Numbered from the stretch's first letter, positions 43,361-53,164 are shown. The stretch: DNA of 64,000 nt from Pseudescherichia sp031998825 (GCF_031998825.1 NZ_DAMACX010000023.1:7619-71618), one strand, 5' to 3'. The notes: generated by a model not told the origin, from the sequence alone. Numbers and translations: made by a program.

Positions 43361-44791
43361 ATGAAAAAAACCACGTTAGCAATGAGTGCCCTGGCTCTGA
43401 GTTTAGGTTTGGCCCTATCCCCGCTGTCTGTATCAGCGGCCGAGACCGCCTCAGCGACCCCCCCATCACAGCAGATGCCAAGCCTGGCCCCGATGCTTGA
43501 AAAAGTCATGCCGTCGGTGGTGAGCATTAATGTCGAAGGCAGCACCACGGTAAACACCCCGCGTATGGGACGTAACTTCCAGCAGTTCTTTGGTGAAAAC
43601 TCGCCGTTCTGCCAGGAGGGCTCCCCGTTCCAGAGCTCACCCTTCTGCCAGGGTGGACAGGGTGGCGCTGATGACGGTGGGCAGCAGCAGAAGTTTATGG
43701 CGCTCGGCTCCGGCGTAATTATTGATGCGGCGAAAGGCTATGTCGTCACCAACAACCACGTGGTCGATAATGCCAGCACCATTAAGGTTCAGCTGGGTGA
43801 CGGGCGTAAGTTTGACGCTAAGGTGGTGGGTAAAGATCCGCGCTCCGATCTGGCGTTGGTTCAGATTCAGGATCCAAAAAACCTGACCGCCATTAAGCTC
43901 GCTGACTCTGACGCCCTGCGCGTGGGTGACTACACGGTCGCGATCGGTAACCCGTTTGGCCTCGGTGAGACGGTAACGTCCGGCATCGTCTCGGCGCTGG
44001 GCCGTAGCGGCCTGAATGCCGAGAACTACGAGAACTTTATCCAGACCGATGCGGCGATCAACCGCGGTAACTCCGGCGGTGCGCTGGTGAACCTCAACGG
44101 TGAGCTGATCGGTATCAACACCGCGATCCTCGCCCCGGACGGCGGCAACATCGGTATCGGCTTTGCGATCCCGAGTAATATGGTGAAAAACCTCACCGCG
44201 CAGATGGTGCAGTATGGTCAGGTGCGCCGTGGCGAGCTGGGCATTCTCGGTACCGAGCTGAACTCTGAGCTGGCGAAGGCGATGAAGGTTGACGCCCAGC
44301 GCGGAGCCTTTGTTAGCCAGGTGATGCCGAACTCGTCGGCTGCGAAAGCGGGCATCAAGGCCGGGGATGTGATCACCTCCCTGAACGGGAAGCCAATCAG
44401 CAGCTTCGCAGCCTTGCGCGCGGAAGTGGGCTCGATGCCGATCGGCAGCAAGGTCTCGCTGGGGCTGCTGCGCGAAGGCAAGCCGGTTACCGTTAGCCTT
44501 GAACTGCAGCAGAGCAGCCAGAACCAGGTTGACTCCAGCACCATCTTCAGCGGCATTGAGGGCGCGGAGATGAGCAACAAGGGTAACAACCAGGGCGTTA
44601 CCGTCAGCAACGTGAAGGCAAACAGCCCGGCGGCGCGTATCGGCCTGAAAAAAGGTGATGTGATCATCGGCGCGAACCAGCAGCCGGTGAAGAACATTGC
44701 CGAACTGCGTAAAATTCTCGACAGCAAGCCGTCGGTGCTGGCGCTGAATATCCAGCGCGGGGATACCTCTCTCTACCTGCTGATGCAGTAA
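43361..44791 (+). CDS. degP: Periplasmic serine protease/chaperone DegP (HtrA)
   Basis: Degrades or refolds misfolded envelope proteins. It has 476 residues: a 26-residue signal peptide (MKKTTLAMSALALSLGLALSP...VSAA), a trypsin-like domain with the triad segments TNNHVVD, RSDLALVQI and GNSGGALV, a Gln-rich LA loop, and two PDZ domains (around 280-370 and 385-475). A sigma-E promoter is present. Confidence 0.98.
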   Translation: MKKTTLAMSALALSLGLALSPLSVSAAETASATPPSQQMPSLAPMLEKVMPSVVSINVEGSTTVNTPRMGRNFQQFFGENSPFCQEGSPFQSSPFCQGGQGGADDGGQQQKFMALGSGVIIDAAKGYVVTNNHVVDNASTIKVQLGDGRKFDAKVVGKDPRSDLALVQIQDPKNLTAIKLADSDALRVGDYTVAIGNPFGLGETVTSGIVSALGRSGLNAENYENFIQTDAAINRGNSGGALVNLNGELIGINTAILAPDGGNIGIGFAIPSNMVKNLTAQMVQYGQVRRGELGILGTELNSELAKAMKVDAQRGAFVSQVMPNSSAAKAGIKAGDVITSLNGKPISSFAALRAEVGSMPIGSKVSLGLLREGKPVTVSLELQQSSQNQVDSSTIFSGIEGAEMSNKGNNQGVTVSNVKANSPAARIGLKKGDVIIGANQQPVKNIAELRKILDSKPSVLALNIQRGDTSLYLLMQ

Positions 44792-44799
44792 CCGCATTA

Positions 44800-44823
44800 C
44801 CCCTTCTCCGCCCGGGGAAGGGG
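44800..44823 (+). terminator. Candidate terminator after degP
   Basis: 7-bp stem CCCCTTC / GAAGGGG with a 10-nt loop followed by TCTCTTC. The U tract is imperfect. Confidence 0.45.
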
Positions 44824-44947
44824 TCTCTTCACAGAATCTGTGAGGCCTTCCACAACTCCACACTTCCGCATGGTGCTTTGTGCTTTTGCACAATGCAGAG
44901 CGCTGTTAACTCCCTTATTCTTGTGATCTGCTCAGGGGAGGGGTTAC

Positions 44948-46105
44948 ATGGCTGGCTGGCATCTTGATACCAAAATGGCGCAGGATATCGTTGCGCGTAC
45001 CATGCGCATTATCGATACCAACATCAACGTGATGGATGCGCGGGGACGCATTATTGGCAGCGGCGATCGTGAGCGGATTGGGGAATTGCACGAAGGTGCG
45101 CTGCTGGTGCTTTCTCAGGGGCGTGTGGTAGACATCGACGACGCGGTTGCTCGCCACCTGCACGGCGTACGCCAGGGGATCAACCTGCCGCTGCGTCTGG
45201 AGGGGGAGATTGTCGGGGTGATCGGCCTGACCGGCGAGCCGGAGACGCTGCGCAAATATGGCGAGCTGGTGTGCATGACCGCCGAGATGATGCTGGAGCA
45301 GTCCCGGCTGATGCATCTGCTGGCCCAGGATAGCCGCCTGCGCGAGGAGCTGGTGATGAACCTGATCCAGGCCGAGGAGCATACGCCGGCCCTGACCGAG
45401 TGGGCGCAGCGTCTGGGTATCGATCTCAATCAGCCGCGCGTGGTGGCGGTGGTGGAGGTCGACAGCGGCCAGCTGGGGGTCGATAGCGCCATGGCTGAAC
45501 TCCAGCAGCTGCAAAATGCCCTTACGACACCGGAACGTAATAACCTGATCGCCATCGTCTCCCTCACCGAAATGGTGGTGCTAAAACCGGCCCTGAATCC
45601 GTTTGGCCGCTGGGATGCGGAAGATCACCGCAAGCGCGTCGAGCAGCTGATCGCCCGCATGAAAGAGAACGGCCAGCTACGCTTTCGCGTCGCGCTGGGT
45701 AACTACTTTACCGGGCCGGGCAGCATTGCCCGCTCCTACCGCACGGCACGTACCACTATGATGGTCGGCAAGCAGCGTATGCCGGAGAGCCGCAGCTACT
45801 TCTATCAGGATCTGATGCTGCCGGTGCTGCTGGATAGCCTGCGCGGCGGCTGGCAGGCCAACGAGCTGGCGCGTCCGCTCACTCGACTGAAGGCGATGGA
45901 TAACAACGGTCTGCTCAGGCGGACGCTGGCGGCGTGGTTCCGCCACAACGTGCAGCCGCTGGCAACCTCAAAGGCGCTCTTTATTCACCGTAATACGCTG
46001 GAGTACCGTCTGAACCGTATTTCGGAGCTGACCGGGCTGGATCTGGGGAATTTCGACGACAGGCTGCTGCTCTATGTGGCGCTGCAATTAGACGAACAAA
46101 GATGA
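44948..46105 (+). CDS. cdaR: Carbohydrate diacid regulator CdaR
   Basis: Transcription activator for glucarate, galactarate and glycerate use in E. coli. It has 385 residues, with an N-terminal sugar-diacid recognition domain (MAGWHLDTKMAQDIVARTM to about 135) and a C-terminal PucR-type helix-turn-helix (KALFIHRNTLEYRLNRISEL). The regulated garD/gudP genes are not in the window. Confidence 0.95.
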   Translation: MAGWHLDTKMAQDIVARTMRIIDTNINVMDARGRIIGSGDRERIGELHEGALLVLSQGRVVDIDDAVARHLHGVRQGINLPLRLEGEIVGVIGLTGEPETLRKYGELVCMTAEMMLEQSRLMHLLAQDSRLREELVMNLIQAEEHTPALTEWAQRLGIDLNQPRVVAVVEVDSGQLGVDSAMAELQQLQNALTTPERNNLIAIVSLTEMVVLKPALNPFGRWDAEDHRKRVEQLIARMKENGQLRFRVALGNYFTGPGSIARSYRTARTTMMVGKQRMPESRSYFYQDLMLPVLLDSLRGGWQANELARPLTRLKAMDNNGLLRRTLAAWFRHNVQPLATSKALFIHRNTLEYRLNRISELTGLDLGNFDDRLLLYVALQLDEQR

Positions 46106-46110
46106 TTTTT

Positions 46111-46185
46111 GCCCGGTGGCGCTTCGCTTACCGGGCCTACACGCGAGGTTCTGTAGGCCTGATAAGCGGAGCGCCATCAGGCGTA
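46111..46185. repeat. BIME between cdaR and yaeH
   Basis: A REP unit GCCCGGTGGCGCTTCGCTTACCGGGC is followed by an opposed unit (GTAGGCCTGATAAGCG...GCGCCATCAGGC). It lies in the gap between convergent genes. Confidence 0.85.
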
Positions 46186-46191
46186 ATGCAT

Positions 46192-46581
46192 TTACTTATT
46201 ACGCGTTAACTTCTCAAGGTCGGATTCGATCTCGTTGATCTTGTTGGTCACCACGCTCTCAAGGTGGCGCAGGTCATCGAGGATCTTGCGTTTCAGGTCG
46301 ATCTCACTGCGATCGCGCTGGCAGATCTGATCCAGCTCGTCGATCACGTAGCGCAGGTTCGGGCTGATCTCCTGCACCTCTTTATAACCCTGGCCTACGC
46401 CGTCGGCGACCACGGTTTTACGCTGGCGTGGGTACTTAAACTTCACGCTTTTGGCAAAAAACTCGCCCTTGTCCTTATGAAAATAGATTTTCAGAATATC
46501 GTTATTGGCCTCCTGGCGAAGACTATAGCGATCGATTTCATCCGGATTGGTGATGCCTAAACTTTTCAGATTATCGTACAT
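46192..46581 (-). CDS. yaeH: YaeH, DUF3461 family protein
   Basis: Small cytoplasmic protein of 129 residues (E. coli 128). It starts MYDNLKSLGITNPDEIDRYS and has a charged helical C terminus (heptad-like from about 85). Function is unknown. It lies downstream of dapD beyond a terminator, in the same orientation. Confidence 0.92.
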   Translation of the reverse strand: MYDNLKSLGITNPDEIDRYSLRQEANNDILKIYFHKDKGEFFAKSVKFKYPRQRKTVVADGVGQGYKEVQEISPNLRYVIDELDQICQRDRSEIDLKRKILDDLRHLESVVTNKINEIESDLEKLTRNK

Positions 46582-46653
46582 GGCGGTACCCTTAAGCTTA
46601 ACATAACCTATGAATAATTAACGAAAAATTCTGTTTTGGCTACCTGTTAATAT

Positions 46654-46676
46654 AAAAAAAGCGGGGTAGCCCCCGC
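46654..46676 (-). terminator. Intrinsic terminator of dapD
   Basis: 6-bp GC stem (46661-46666 with 46671-46676) followed on the minus strand by seven T (46660-46654). Confidence 0.85.
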
Positions 46677-46692
46677 TTTTTGTTATCGCTTA

Positions 46693-47517
46693 TTAATCGA
46701 TAGTACGCAACAGTTCGTTGATGCCGACTTTACCGCGGGTCTTCGCATCAACCTTCTTCACGATAACCGCACAGTAGAGGCTGTACTTGCCATCTTTTGA
46801 CGGCAGGTTGCCGGAGACCACCACCGAGCCAGCCGGTACGCGACCGTAGTGCACTTCACCGGTTTCACGATCGTAGATACGGGTGCTCTGGCCGATGTAG
46901 ACGCCCATGGAGATCACGGAACCCTCTTCCACGATCACGCCCTCAACGACTTCAGAGCGCGCGCCGATGAAGCAGTTGTCTTCGATGATGGTTGGGTTCG
47001 CCTGCAGCGGTTCGAGAACGCCGCCGATGCCCACGCCGCCGGAGAGGTGAACGTTTTTACCGATCTGTGCACAGGAGCCAACGGTGGCCCAGGTATCCAC
47101 CATGGTGCCTTCATCAACGTAGGCACCGATGTTCACGTAGGAGGGCATCAGCACGGTGTTGCGAGCGATAAACGCGCCCTGACGCACGGCTGCCGGTGGC
47201 ACCACGCGGAAGCCCTCTTTCTGGAAGCGCGCTTCGTCGTAGTTAGCGAACTTCATTGGCACCTTATCGAAGTAGCGGCTCTCGGCTCCGTCGATAACCT
47301 GGTTATCGTTGATACGGAAAGAGAGCAGCACCGCTTTCTTCAGCCACTGATGCGTTACCCACTGGCCGTCGATCTTCTCTGCGACGCGCAGCGCGCCGGA
47401 ATCCAGCAGGGAAATCACCTGGTTTACCGCTTCACGGGTCACGGTATCCACATTCGCCGGAGTGATCTCGGCGCGACGCTCAAAAGCGGACTCAATAACG
47501 TTCTGTAACTGCTGCAT
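46693..47517 (-). CDS. dapD: Tetrahydrodipicolinate N-succinyltransferase
   Basis: Lysine and meso-diaminopimelate pathway enzyme that uses succinyl-CoA. It has 274 residues and a left-handed beta-helix of hexapeptide repeats (GAYVDEGTMVDTWATVGSCAQIG and following). Matches E. coli DapD in length. It lies 30 bp after glnD on the same strand. Confidence 0.98.
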   Translation of the reverse strand: MQQLQNVIESAFERRAEITPANVDTVTREAVNQVISLLDSGALRVAEKIDGQWVTHQWLKKAVLLSFRINDNQVIDGAESRYFDKVPMKFANYDEARFQKEGFRVVPPAAVRQGAFIARNTVLMPSYVNIGAYVDEGTMVDTWATVGSCAQIGKNVHLSGGVGIGGVLEPLQANPTIIEDNCFIGARSEVVEGVIVEEGSVISMGVYIGQSTRIYDRETGEVHYGRVPAGSVVVSGNLPSKDGKYSLYCAVIVKKVDAKTRGKVGINELLRTID

Positions 47518-47547
47518 TGTTAAACTCTTTCCATATAAATAAACACA

Positions 47548-50220
47548 CTACCCTTTATCGTTTGGATTGAGGGCCTCTGTCAACCGTTGTTGCACTTCCT
47601 TCTGCAGCACATTATTAAGACCACGCCGGTCCGCAGTAGCGATTATAAATAAATCTTCTACTCGCTCACCAATTGTCGTAATTCTCGCCCCGTGGAGCGA
47701 GATCCCCAGATCCGCGAACACCTGGCCGACGCGGGCGAGGAGGCCAGGCTGATCGAGGGCGATAAGCTCAAGAAAACTCTTTCTGTCGGTGTGGGTCGGC
47801 AGGAAATTGACCTCGGTATCGACGGTAAAGTGGCGCAATTTTGCCGGCTGGCGGCGCGGCTGCGGTGGCTGCCAGCTGCTCTGGGTAATGGCCTGGATCA
47901 GCCCCTGCTGAATGGCCTGGTGGCGATCCGGGGAGAGCGGGCTGCCGTCCGGCTCCAGCACAATAAAGGTATCCATCGCCATGCCGTCGCGGGTGGTAAA
48001 GATCTGCGCGTCGTGGACGCTCAGATTACGGCGGTCCAGCTCGGCGCAGACGGCGGCAAAGAGGTAGGGGCGGTCCGGACTCCAGATAAAGATCTCCGTC
48101 CCACCGCGCGTCGCCTGCGGGCTGAGCAGGATCATCGGCTGGCTGAGATCGTGCCGCAGCAGATGCCGGGCGTGCCAGGCCAGCTGGTTTGGGCTGTGGC
48201 GGACAAAGTAGTTCGCCCGGCAGCGCGCCCAGATGTGGTGCAGCGCCTCTTCATCGATGTTGTCCATCCGCAGCAGAGCCAGCGCCTGCAATTGATGGTG
48301 GCGCACGCGCTCGCGCATATCCGGCGTACTCTGCACTCCACGACGCAGCTGTTTTTCAGTGGCAAAGTAGAGCTCACGCAGCAGGCTCTGCTTCCAGCTG
48401 TTCCACAGGGTTTCGTTGGTGGCGCAGATATCCGCCACCGTCAGGCAGACCAGGAAGCGCAGGCGGTTTTCGGTCTGCACCTCTTCGGCAAACTGCTTGA
48501 TCACCTCCGGATCCTGAATATCGCGGCGCTGGGCGGTAACGGACATCAGCAGATGCTGACGCACCAGCCAGGCCACCAGCTGCGTCTCCCGCGAGTTGAG
48601 GCCGTGCAGCTCGGCAAACTTTAGCACGTCCTGCGCGCCGAGCACCGAGTGATCGCCTCCGCGTCCCTTGGCGATATCATGGAACAGGGCGGCAATCAAA
48701 ATCAGCTCGGGATGGCTCAGGCGCGGCCAGAGATCGACGCAGAGAGGATGCTTCTGCCGCGTCTCCTCAAGGGCAAAGCTCTCCAGCTTCAGCAGGACGC
48801 GAATGGTGTGTTCATCCACGGTGTAGGCGTGGAAGAGGTCAAACTGCATCTGGCCGACAATGTGCGACCACTGGGGCATATAGGCCCACAGCACGCTGTG
48901 CCGGTGCATCGGCAGCAGGCCCCGGCTTACCGCGCCGGGGTGGCGCAGCATGCTGAGGAACAGCGTCCGCGCCTCCGGAATGTAGCACAGCGGCTGGGTC
49001 AGGTGGCGGCGGGCGTGGCGCAGGTGGCGCAGGGTGGTGGAGTAGATCCCGGTGATGTTGCTGTTGCGCACCATCATGTAGAACATACGCAGGATCGCCT
49101 GCGGCTCGCGGATAAACAGCGTCTCGTCGCGCAGATCGATCAGCGTCCCGCGCAGCTGGAACTCATCGTCGATGGGGCGGGGCTTCTCGTCGGTAGTCAG
49201 GGCCAGGATCGCCTCATCAAAGAGCTGGAGCAGCATCTGGTTCAGCTCGGAGACGCGGCGGGTCACGCGATAGAAATCCTTCATCATCTGCTCAACCGGC
49301 TCGTTGCCTTCGCCAACGTAGTTGAGCCGCTGGGCCACGCTGAGCTGGCGGTCAAACAGCAGACGGTTGTCGTAGCGGTTGATCTCCAGATGCAGGGCAA
49401 AGCGGATGCGCCACAGCAGATGCTGACACTCGTTAAGCTCGTTGCGCTCGGCCTGGGTTAAGAAGCCGAAGCCCACCATCTCGCTCAGGGAGGTGGCCCC
49501 GAAGTGGCGGCGCGCCACCCACTGGAGAGTGTGGATATCCCGCAGGCCGCCGGGGCTGCTCTTAATGTCCGGCTCAAGGTTATAGCTGGTGCCGTGGTAG
49601 CGCTGGTGGCGCTCGGTCTGCTCGGCCACCTTGGCGGCAAAGAAGGTCTCAGACGGCCAGAACCCGTCGCTAAAGATGTGCTTCTGTAGCTCAAGGAAGA
49701 GGGCGACGTCGCCAATCAGCAGGCGGGACTCAATCAGGTTGGTGGCCACGGTGAGATCCGCCAGTCCCTCCAGCAGGCACTCCTCCAGCGTACGCACGCT
49801 GTGCCCCACCTCCAGCTTCACGTCCCACAGCAGGGTCAGCAGTTGGCCGATCTTCTGCGCCTGCTCATCCGGGAGCTTTTTACGGCTGAGGATCAGCAGG
49901 TCAACGTCCGAAAGCGGATGCAGTTCGCCGCGACCGTAGCCGCCTACCGCCACCAGCGCCGCGTCGCCGTACTCGGCGAAGCCATACTCCACCCACAGGC
50001 GCTGCAGGAGCTGATCGATAAATTCGGTCCGCGCCTCAATCAGCTGCTCAGCGGAGAGGCCCTGATCAAAGACGTGGCCCAGCCACTGCTGGAAGGTATC
50101 GATATGCGCCTTGATATCCGCGCAGTTGAGGCTGCTCTGCGGCCAGGAGGAGGGGTTAGCGGGCTGGCCGGGGAGAGAGGGCGCCGTGTGGCTAAACTGT
50201 TCTGAAAGAGTGTGGCTCAT
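47548..50220 (-). CDS. glnD: Bifunctional uridylyltransferase/uridylyl-removing enzyme GlnD
   Basis: Nitrogen sensor that adds or removes UMP on PII (GlnB, GlnK) according to glutamine level. It has 890 residues as in E. coli. Domains in order: nucleotidyltransferase (GGYGRGELHPLSDVDLLIL), a helical linker, an HD domain (FHDIAKGRGGDHSV) and two ACT domains (starting near EIFIWSPDRPYLFAAVC and LELIALDQPGLLARVG). Confidence 0.98.
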   Translation of the reverse strand: MSHTLSEQFSHTAPSLPGQPANPSSWPQSSLNCADIKAHIDTFQQWLGHVFDQGLSAEQLIEARTEFIDQLLQRLWVEYGFAEYGDAALVAVGGYGRGELHPLSDVDLLILSRKKLPDEQAQKIGQLLTLLWDVKLEVGHSVRTLEECLLEGLADLTVATNLIESRLLIGDVALFLELQKHIFSDGFWPSETFFAAKVAEQTERHQRYHGTSYNLEPDIKSSPGGLRDIHTLQWVARRHFGATSLSEMVGFGFLTQAERNELNECQHLLWRIRFALHLEINRYDNRLLFDRQLSVAQRLNYVGEGNEPVEQMMKDFYRVTRRVSELNQMLLQLFDEAILALTTDEKPRPIDDEFQLRGTLIDLRDETLFIREPQAILRMFYMMVRNSNITGIYSTTLRHLRHARRHLTQPLCYIPEARTLFLSMLRHPGAVSRGLLPMHRHSVLWAYMPQWSHIVGQMQFDLFHAYTVDEHTIRVLLKLESFALEETRQKHPLCVDLWPRLSHPELILIAALFHDIAKGRGGDHSVLGAQDVLKFAELHGLNSRETQLVAWLVRQHLLMSVTAQRRDIQDPEVIKQFAEEVQTENRLRFLVCLTVADICATNETLWNSWKQSLLRELYFATEKQLRRGVQSTPDMRERVRHHQLQALALLRMDNIDEEALHHIWARCRANYFVRHSPNQLAWHARHLLRHDLSQPMILLSPQATRGGTEIFIWSPDRPYLFAAVCAELDRRNLSVHDAQIFTTRDGMAMDTFIVLEPDGSPLSPDRHQAIQQGLIQAITQSSWQPPQPRRQPAKLRHFTVDTEVNFLPTHTDRKSFLELIALDQPGLLARVGQVFADLGISLHGARITTIGERVEDLFIIATADRRGLNNVLQKEVQQRLTEALNPNDKG

Positions 50221-50263
50221 ATCGCGTTGCGCTGCCCCCGTTATAAGTAAAAGCTATCGCCAT

Positions 50264-50286
50264 AAAAAAAGCCGGCAATCGCCGGC
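50264..50286 (-). terminator. Intrinsic terminator of map
   Basis: GCCGGC-GATT-GCCGGC followed by seven T on the minus strand, directly after the map stop. Confidence 0.85.
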
Positions 50287-50292
50287 TTCTTA

Positions 50293-51087
50293 TCATTCGT
50301 TGTGCGAGAGTATCGCCGGGATGGTGTCATCCTTACGCAGCGTCATAATTTCGCAGCCGTTGTCTGTCACCACAATAGTATGCTCATACTGCGCCGACAA
50401 GCTCCGGTCTTTGGTTTTTACCGTCCAGCCATCTTTCATGGTACGGATGCGGTAGTCGCCTGCGTTAACCATCGGCTCAATGGTGAAGGCCATACCGGCC
50501 TGCAGCACCACGCCGCCGTCGTCTGCATCATAGTGCAGCACCTGCGGCTCTTCGTGGAAGCCACGGCCAATGCCATGCCCGCAGTACTCGCGCACCACGG
50601 AGAAGCCTTCCGCTTCGACAAACTTCTGGATCGCCGCGCCCAGGGTGCGCAGGCGGATGCCCGGCTTCACCATCTTCAGCGCCAGGTAGAGGCTCTCCTG
50701 GGTCACACGGCAGAGACGCTCGCCCAGAATAGTCGGCTTGCCAACGATAAACATTTTCGACGTATCGCCGTGGAAGCCATCTTTGATCACGGTAACGTCG
50801 ATGTTAACGATGTCGCCATCTTTCAGACGTTTCTCGTCGTCCGGGATACCGTGGCACACCACCTCGTTGATGGAGATGCAGACGGATTTCGGAAAGCCGT
50901 GATAGCCGAGGCTGGCTGAAACCGCGTGCTGCTCGTTAACGATGTGGTCGTTGCAGAGGCGGTCCAGTTCGCCGGTGCTTACGCCCGGTTTGATGTGCGC
51001 TTCGATCATCTCCAGCACTTCCGCGGCGAGGCGGCCCGCCACGCGCATTTTTTCGATATCTTCTGGGGTCTTGATTGGGATAGCCAT
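50293..51087 (-). CDS. map: Methionine aminopeptidase type I
   Basis: Removes the N-terminal Met from new proteins; essential. It has 264 residues with metal ligands in the conserved contexts NIDVTVIKDGFHGDTS (two Asp), GHGIGRGFHEEP (His), and two Glu near FTIEPMV and YEHTIVV. It is divergent from rpsB. Confidence 0.98.
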   Translation of the reverse strand: MAIPIKTPEDIEKMRVAGRLAAEVLEMIEAHIKPGVSTGELDRLCNDHIVNEQHAVSASLGYHGFPKSVCISINEVVCHGIPDDEKRLKDGDIVNIDVTVIKDGFHGDTSKMFIVGKPTILGERLCRVTQESLYLALKMVKPGIRLRTLGAAIQKFVEAEGFSVVREYCGHGIGRGFHEEPQVLHYDADDGGVVLQAGMAFTIEPMVNAGDYRIRTMKDGWTVKTKDRSLSAQYEHTIVVTDNGCEIMTLRKDDTIPAILSHNE

Positions 51088-51224
51088 GAATTCTGTCCAT
51101 CAGCGTCGATGTCATTGACAATAAACGTCATCGACAATAATTGTGTAAGTGCTGTCAATGTTACCAGTCCGAGACATAACCTGCCAAATTGAGAATTGCG
51201 GGCAGCACGCTGTACCAACAACTA

Positions 51225-51254
51225 TTGGAGTCCGCGCCGTTTTTATGGTATAAA
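51225..51254 (+). promoter_or_regulatory. rpsB-tsf promoter
   Basis: TTGGAG (51225-51230) and TATAAA (51249-51254) with an 18-bp spacer and a GC-rich discriminator (GCGCGCC), typical of stringently controlled translation genes. Confidence 0.75.
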
Positions 51255-51261
51255 GCGCGCC

Positions 51262-51410
51262 GGACTTCCGTTCCTTGTGGAGCGTGAGCCACAAATCTCA
51301 CTTTGTGTAATAACACACACGTATCGGCACATATTCCGGGGTGCCCTTTGGGGTCGGTGATATGGGATACGTGGAGGCATAACCCCAACTTTTATATAGA
51401 GGTTTTAATC
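51262..51410 (+). promoter_or_regulatory. rpsB leader (t44/tff-type, S2 autoregulatory region)
   Basis: The 5' leader of about 150 nt before rpsB has paired segments (GTGTGTAATAACACAC-like, and GGGGTGCCCTTTGGGGTCGGTGATA...TACGTGGAGGCATAACCCC). The E. coli equivalent carries the t44/tff RNA and is the site where S2 represses rpsB-tsf translation. Function here is by homology of position and sequence. Confidence 0.65.
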
Positions 51411-52136
51411 ATGGCAACTGTTTCCATGCGCGACATGCTCAAGGCTGGTGTTCACTTCGGTCACCAGACCCGTTACTGGAACCCGAAAATGAAGCCGTTC
51501 ATCTTCGGTGCACGTAACAAAGTTCACATCATCAACCTTGAGAAAACTGTACCAATGTTCAACGAAGCCCTGGCTGAGCTGAACAAGATCTCTTCCCGTA
51601 AAGGTAAGATCCTGTTTGTTGGTACTAAGCGCGCTGCGAGCGAAGCGGTGAAAGAAGCGGCTAACAGCTGCGATCAGTTCTTCGTGAACCATCGCTGGCT
51701 GGGCGGTATGCTGACCAACTGGAAAACCGTTCGTCAGTCTATCAAGCGTCTGAAAGACCTGGAAACTCAGTCTCAGGACGGTACCTTCGACAAGCTGACC
51801 AAGAAAGAAGCGCTGATGCGCACCCGTGAGCTGGAAAAGCTGGAAAACAGCCTGGGCGGTATCAAAGACATGGGCGGCCTGCCGGACGCACTGTTTGTTA
51901 TCGACGCTGACCACGAGCACATCGCAATCAAAGAAGCAAACAACCTGGGTATCCCGGTATTTGCTATCGTTGATACCAACTCCGATCCGGACGGCGTTGA
52001 CTTCGTTATCCCGGGTAACGACGACGCAATCCGTGCAGTTAGCCTGTACCTGAGCGCTGTTGCTGCTACCGTTCGTGAAGGCCGTTCTCAGGATCTGGCT
52101 TCCCAGGCGGAAGAGAGCTTCGTAGAAGCTGAATAA
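51411..52136 (+). CDS. rpsB: 30S ribosomal protein S2
   Basis: Ribosomal protein of the small subunit. The ATG at 51411 (MATVSMRDMLKAGVHFGHQT) gives 241 residues as in E. coli; an upstream in-frame start at 51303 is inside the regulatory leader. The codon bias is extreme, as for highly expressed genes. It is cotranscribed with tsf through an attenuator. Confidence 0.99.
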   Translation: MATVSMRDMLKAGVHFGHQTRYWNPKMKPFIFGARNKVHIINLEKTVPMFNEALAELNKISSRKGKILFVGTKRAASEAVKEAANSCDQFFVNHRWLGGMLTNWKTVRQSIKRLKDLETQSQDGTFDKLTKKEALMRTRELEKLENSLGGIKDMGGLPDALFVIDADHEHIAIKEANNLGIPVFAIVDTNSDPDGVDFVIPGNDDAIRAVSLYLSAVAATVREGRSQDLASQAEESFVEAE

Positions 52137-52187
52137 TAAGGCACGCTCTCTGAGCCCCTTATTGAGCAGGTAGTACCGAGTTTGGTT

Positions 52188-52215
52188 AGGGGGCCTGTTT
52201 ATGGCCCCCTTTTTC
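52188..52215 (+). terminator. rpsB-tsf attenuator/terminator
   Basis: Perfect 8-bp stem AGGGGGCC / GGCCCCCT with a 7-nt loop followed by TTTT, between rpsB and tsf. Confidence 0.85.
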
Positions 52216-52273
52216 ACTTTTAAGGCTGTTTGGTTTTACGACCAGGCAGGTCAAATCTTCCGAGGATTTTAGA

Positions 52274-53125
52274 ATGGCTGAAATTACCGCATCCCTGGTA
52301 AAAGAGCTGCGCGAGCGTACTGGCGCTGGCATGATGGATTGCAAAAAAGCGCTGACCGAAGCGAACGGCGACATCGAGCTGGCAATCGAAAACATGCGTA
52401 AGTCTGGTGCGATCAAAGCGGCGAAAAAAGCAGGCAACGTGGCTGCTGACGGCGTGATCATCACCAAGATCGACGGCAACTACGGCGTGATTCTGGAAGT
52501 TAACTGCCAGACCGACTTCGTTGCTAAAGACGCTGGTTTCCAGGCGTTCGCTAACAAGGTTCTGGATGCAGCAACGGCTGGCAAAGTTACCGACGTTGAA
52601 GTGCTGAAAGCACAGTTCGAAGAAGAGCGCGTAGCGCTGGTGGCGAAGATTGGTGAGAACATCAACATTCGCCGTGTTGCTACCCTCGAAGGCGACGTGC
52701 TGGGCTCCTACCTGCACGGCGCGCGCATCGGCGTTCTGATCGCTGCCACCGGCGCTGACGAAGAGCTGGTGAAACAGCTGGCAATGCACGTTGCTGCAAG
52801 CAAGCCTGAGTTCGTTAAGCCGGAAGACGTGTCTGCTGAAGTGGTAGAGAAAGAGTACCAGGTTCAGCTGGACATCGCCATGCAGTCCGGTAAGCCGAAA
52901 GAGATCGCAGAGAAGATGGTTGAAGGCCGCATGAAGAAATTCACCGGCGAAGTCTCTCTGACCGGCCAGCCGTTCGTTATGGACCCGAGCAAAACCGTTG
53001 CTCAGCTGCTGAAAGAGCACAATGCTGACGTGACTAACTTCATCCGTTTCGAAGTGGGTGAAGGCATCGAGAAAGTTGAGACTGACTTCGCAGCAGAAGT
53101 TGCTGCTATGTCCAAGCAGTCTTAA
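52274..53125 (+). CDS. tsf: Elongation factor Ts
   Basis: Guanine nucleotide exchange factor for EF-Tu. It has 283 residues, with the TDFVAKD motif and N-terminal MAEITASLVKELRERTGAGMM typical of EF-Ts. Strong codon bias. A terminator follows. Confidence 0.99.
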   Translation: MAEITASLVKELRERTGAGMMDCKKALTEANGDIELAIENMRKSGAIKAAKKAGNVAADGVIITKIDGNYGVILEVNCQTDFVAKDAGFQAFANKVLDAATAGKVTDVEVLKAQFEEERVALVAKIGENINIRRVATLEGDVLGSYLHGARIGVLIAATGADEELVKQLAMHVAASKPEFVKPEDVSAEVVEKEYQVQLDIAMQSGKPKEIAEKMVEGRMKKFTGEVSLTGQPFVMDPSKTVAQLLKEHNADVTNFIRFEVGEGIEKVETDFAAEVAAMSKQS

Positions 53126-53136
53126 GTGGTCTGAAA

Positions 53137-53164
53137 GAAGCCGCCTGAGGGCGGCTTCTTTTTG
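53137..53164 (+). terminator. Intrinsic terminator after tsf
   Basis: 10-bp stem AGAAGCCGCC / GGCGGCTTCT with a 4-nt loop followed by a T tract. Confidence 0.9.

Noticed and set aside
43637..44893. 418-residue minus-strand open frame opposite degP
   Set aside because: Antisense shadow of degP with no protein family features.
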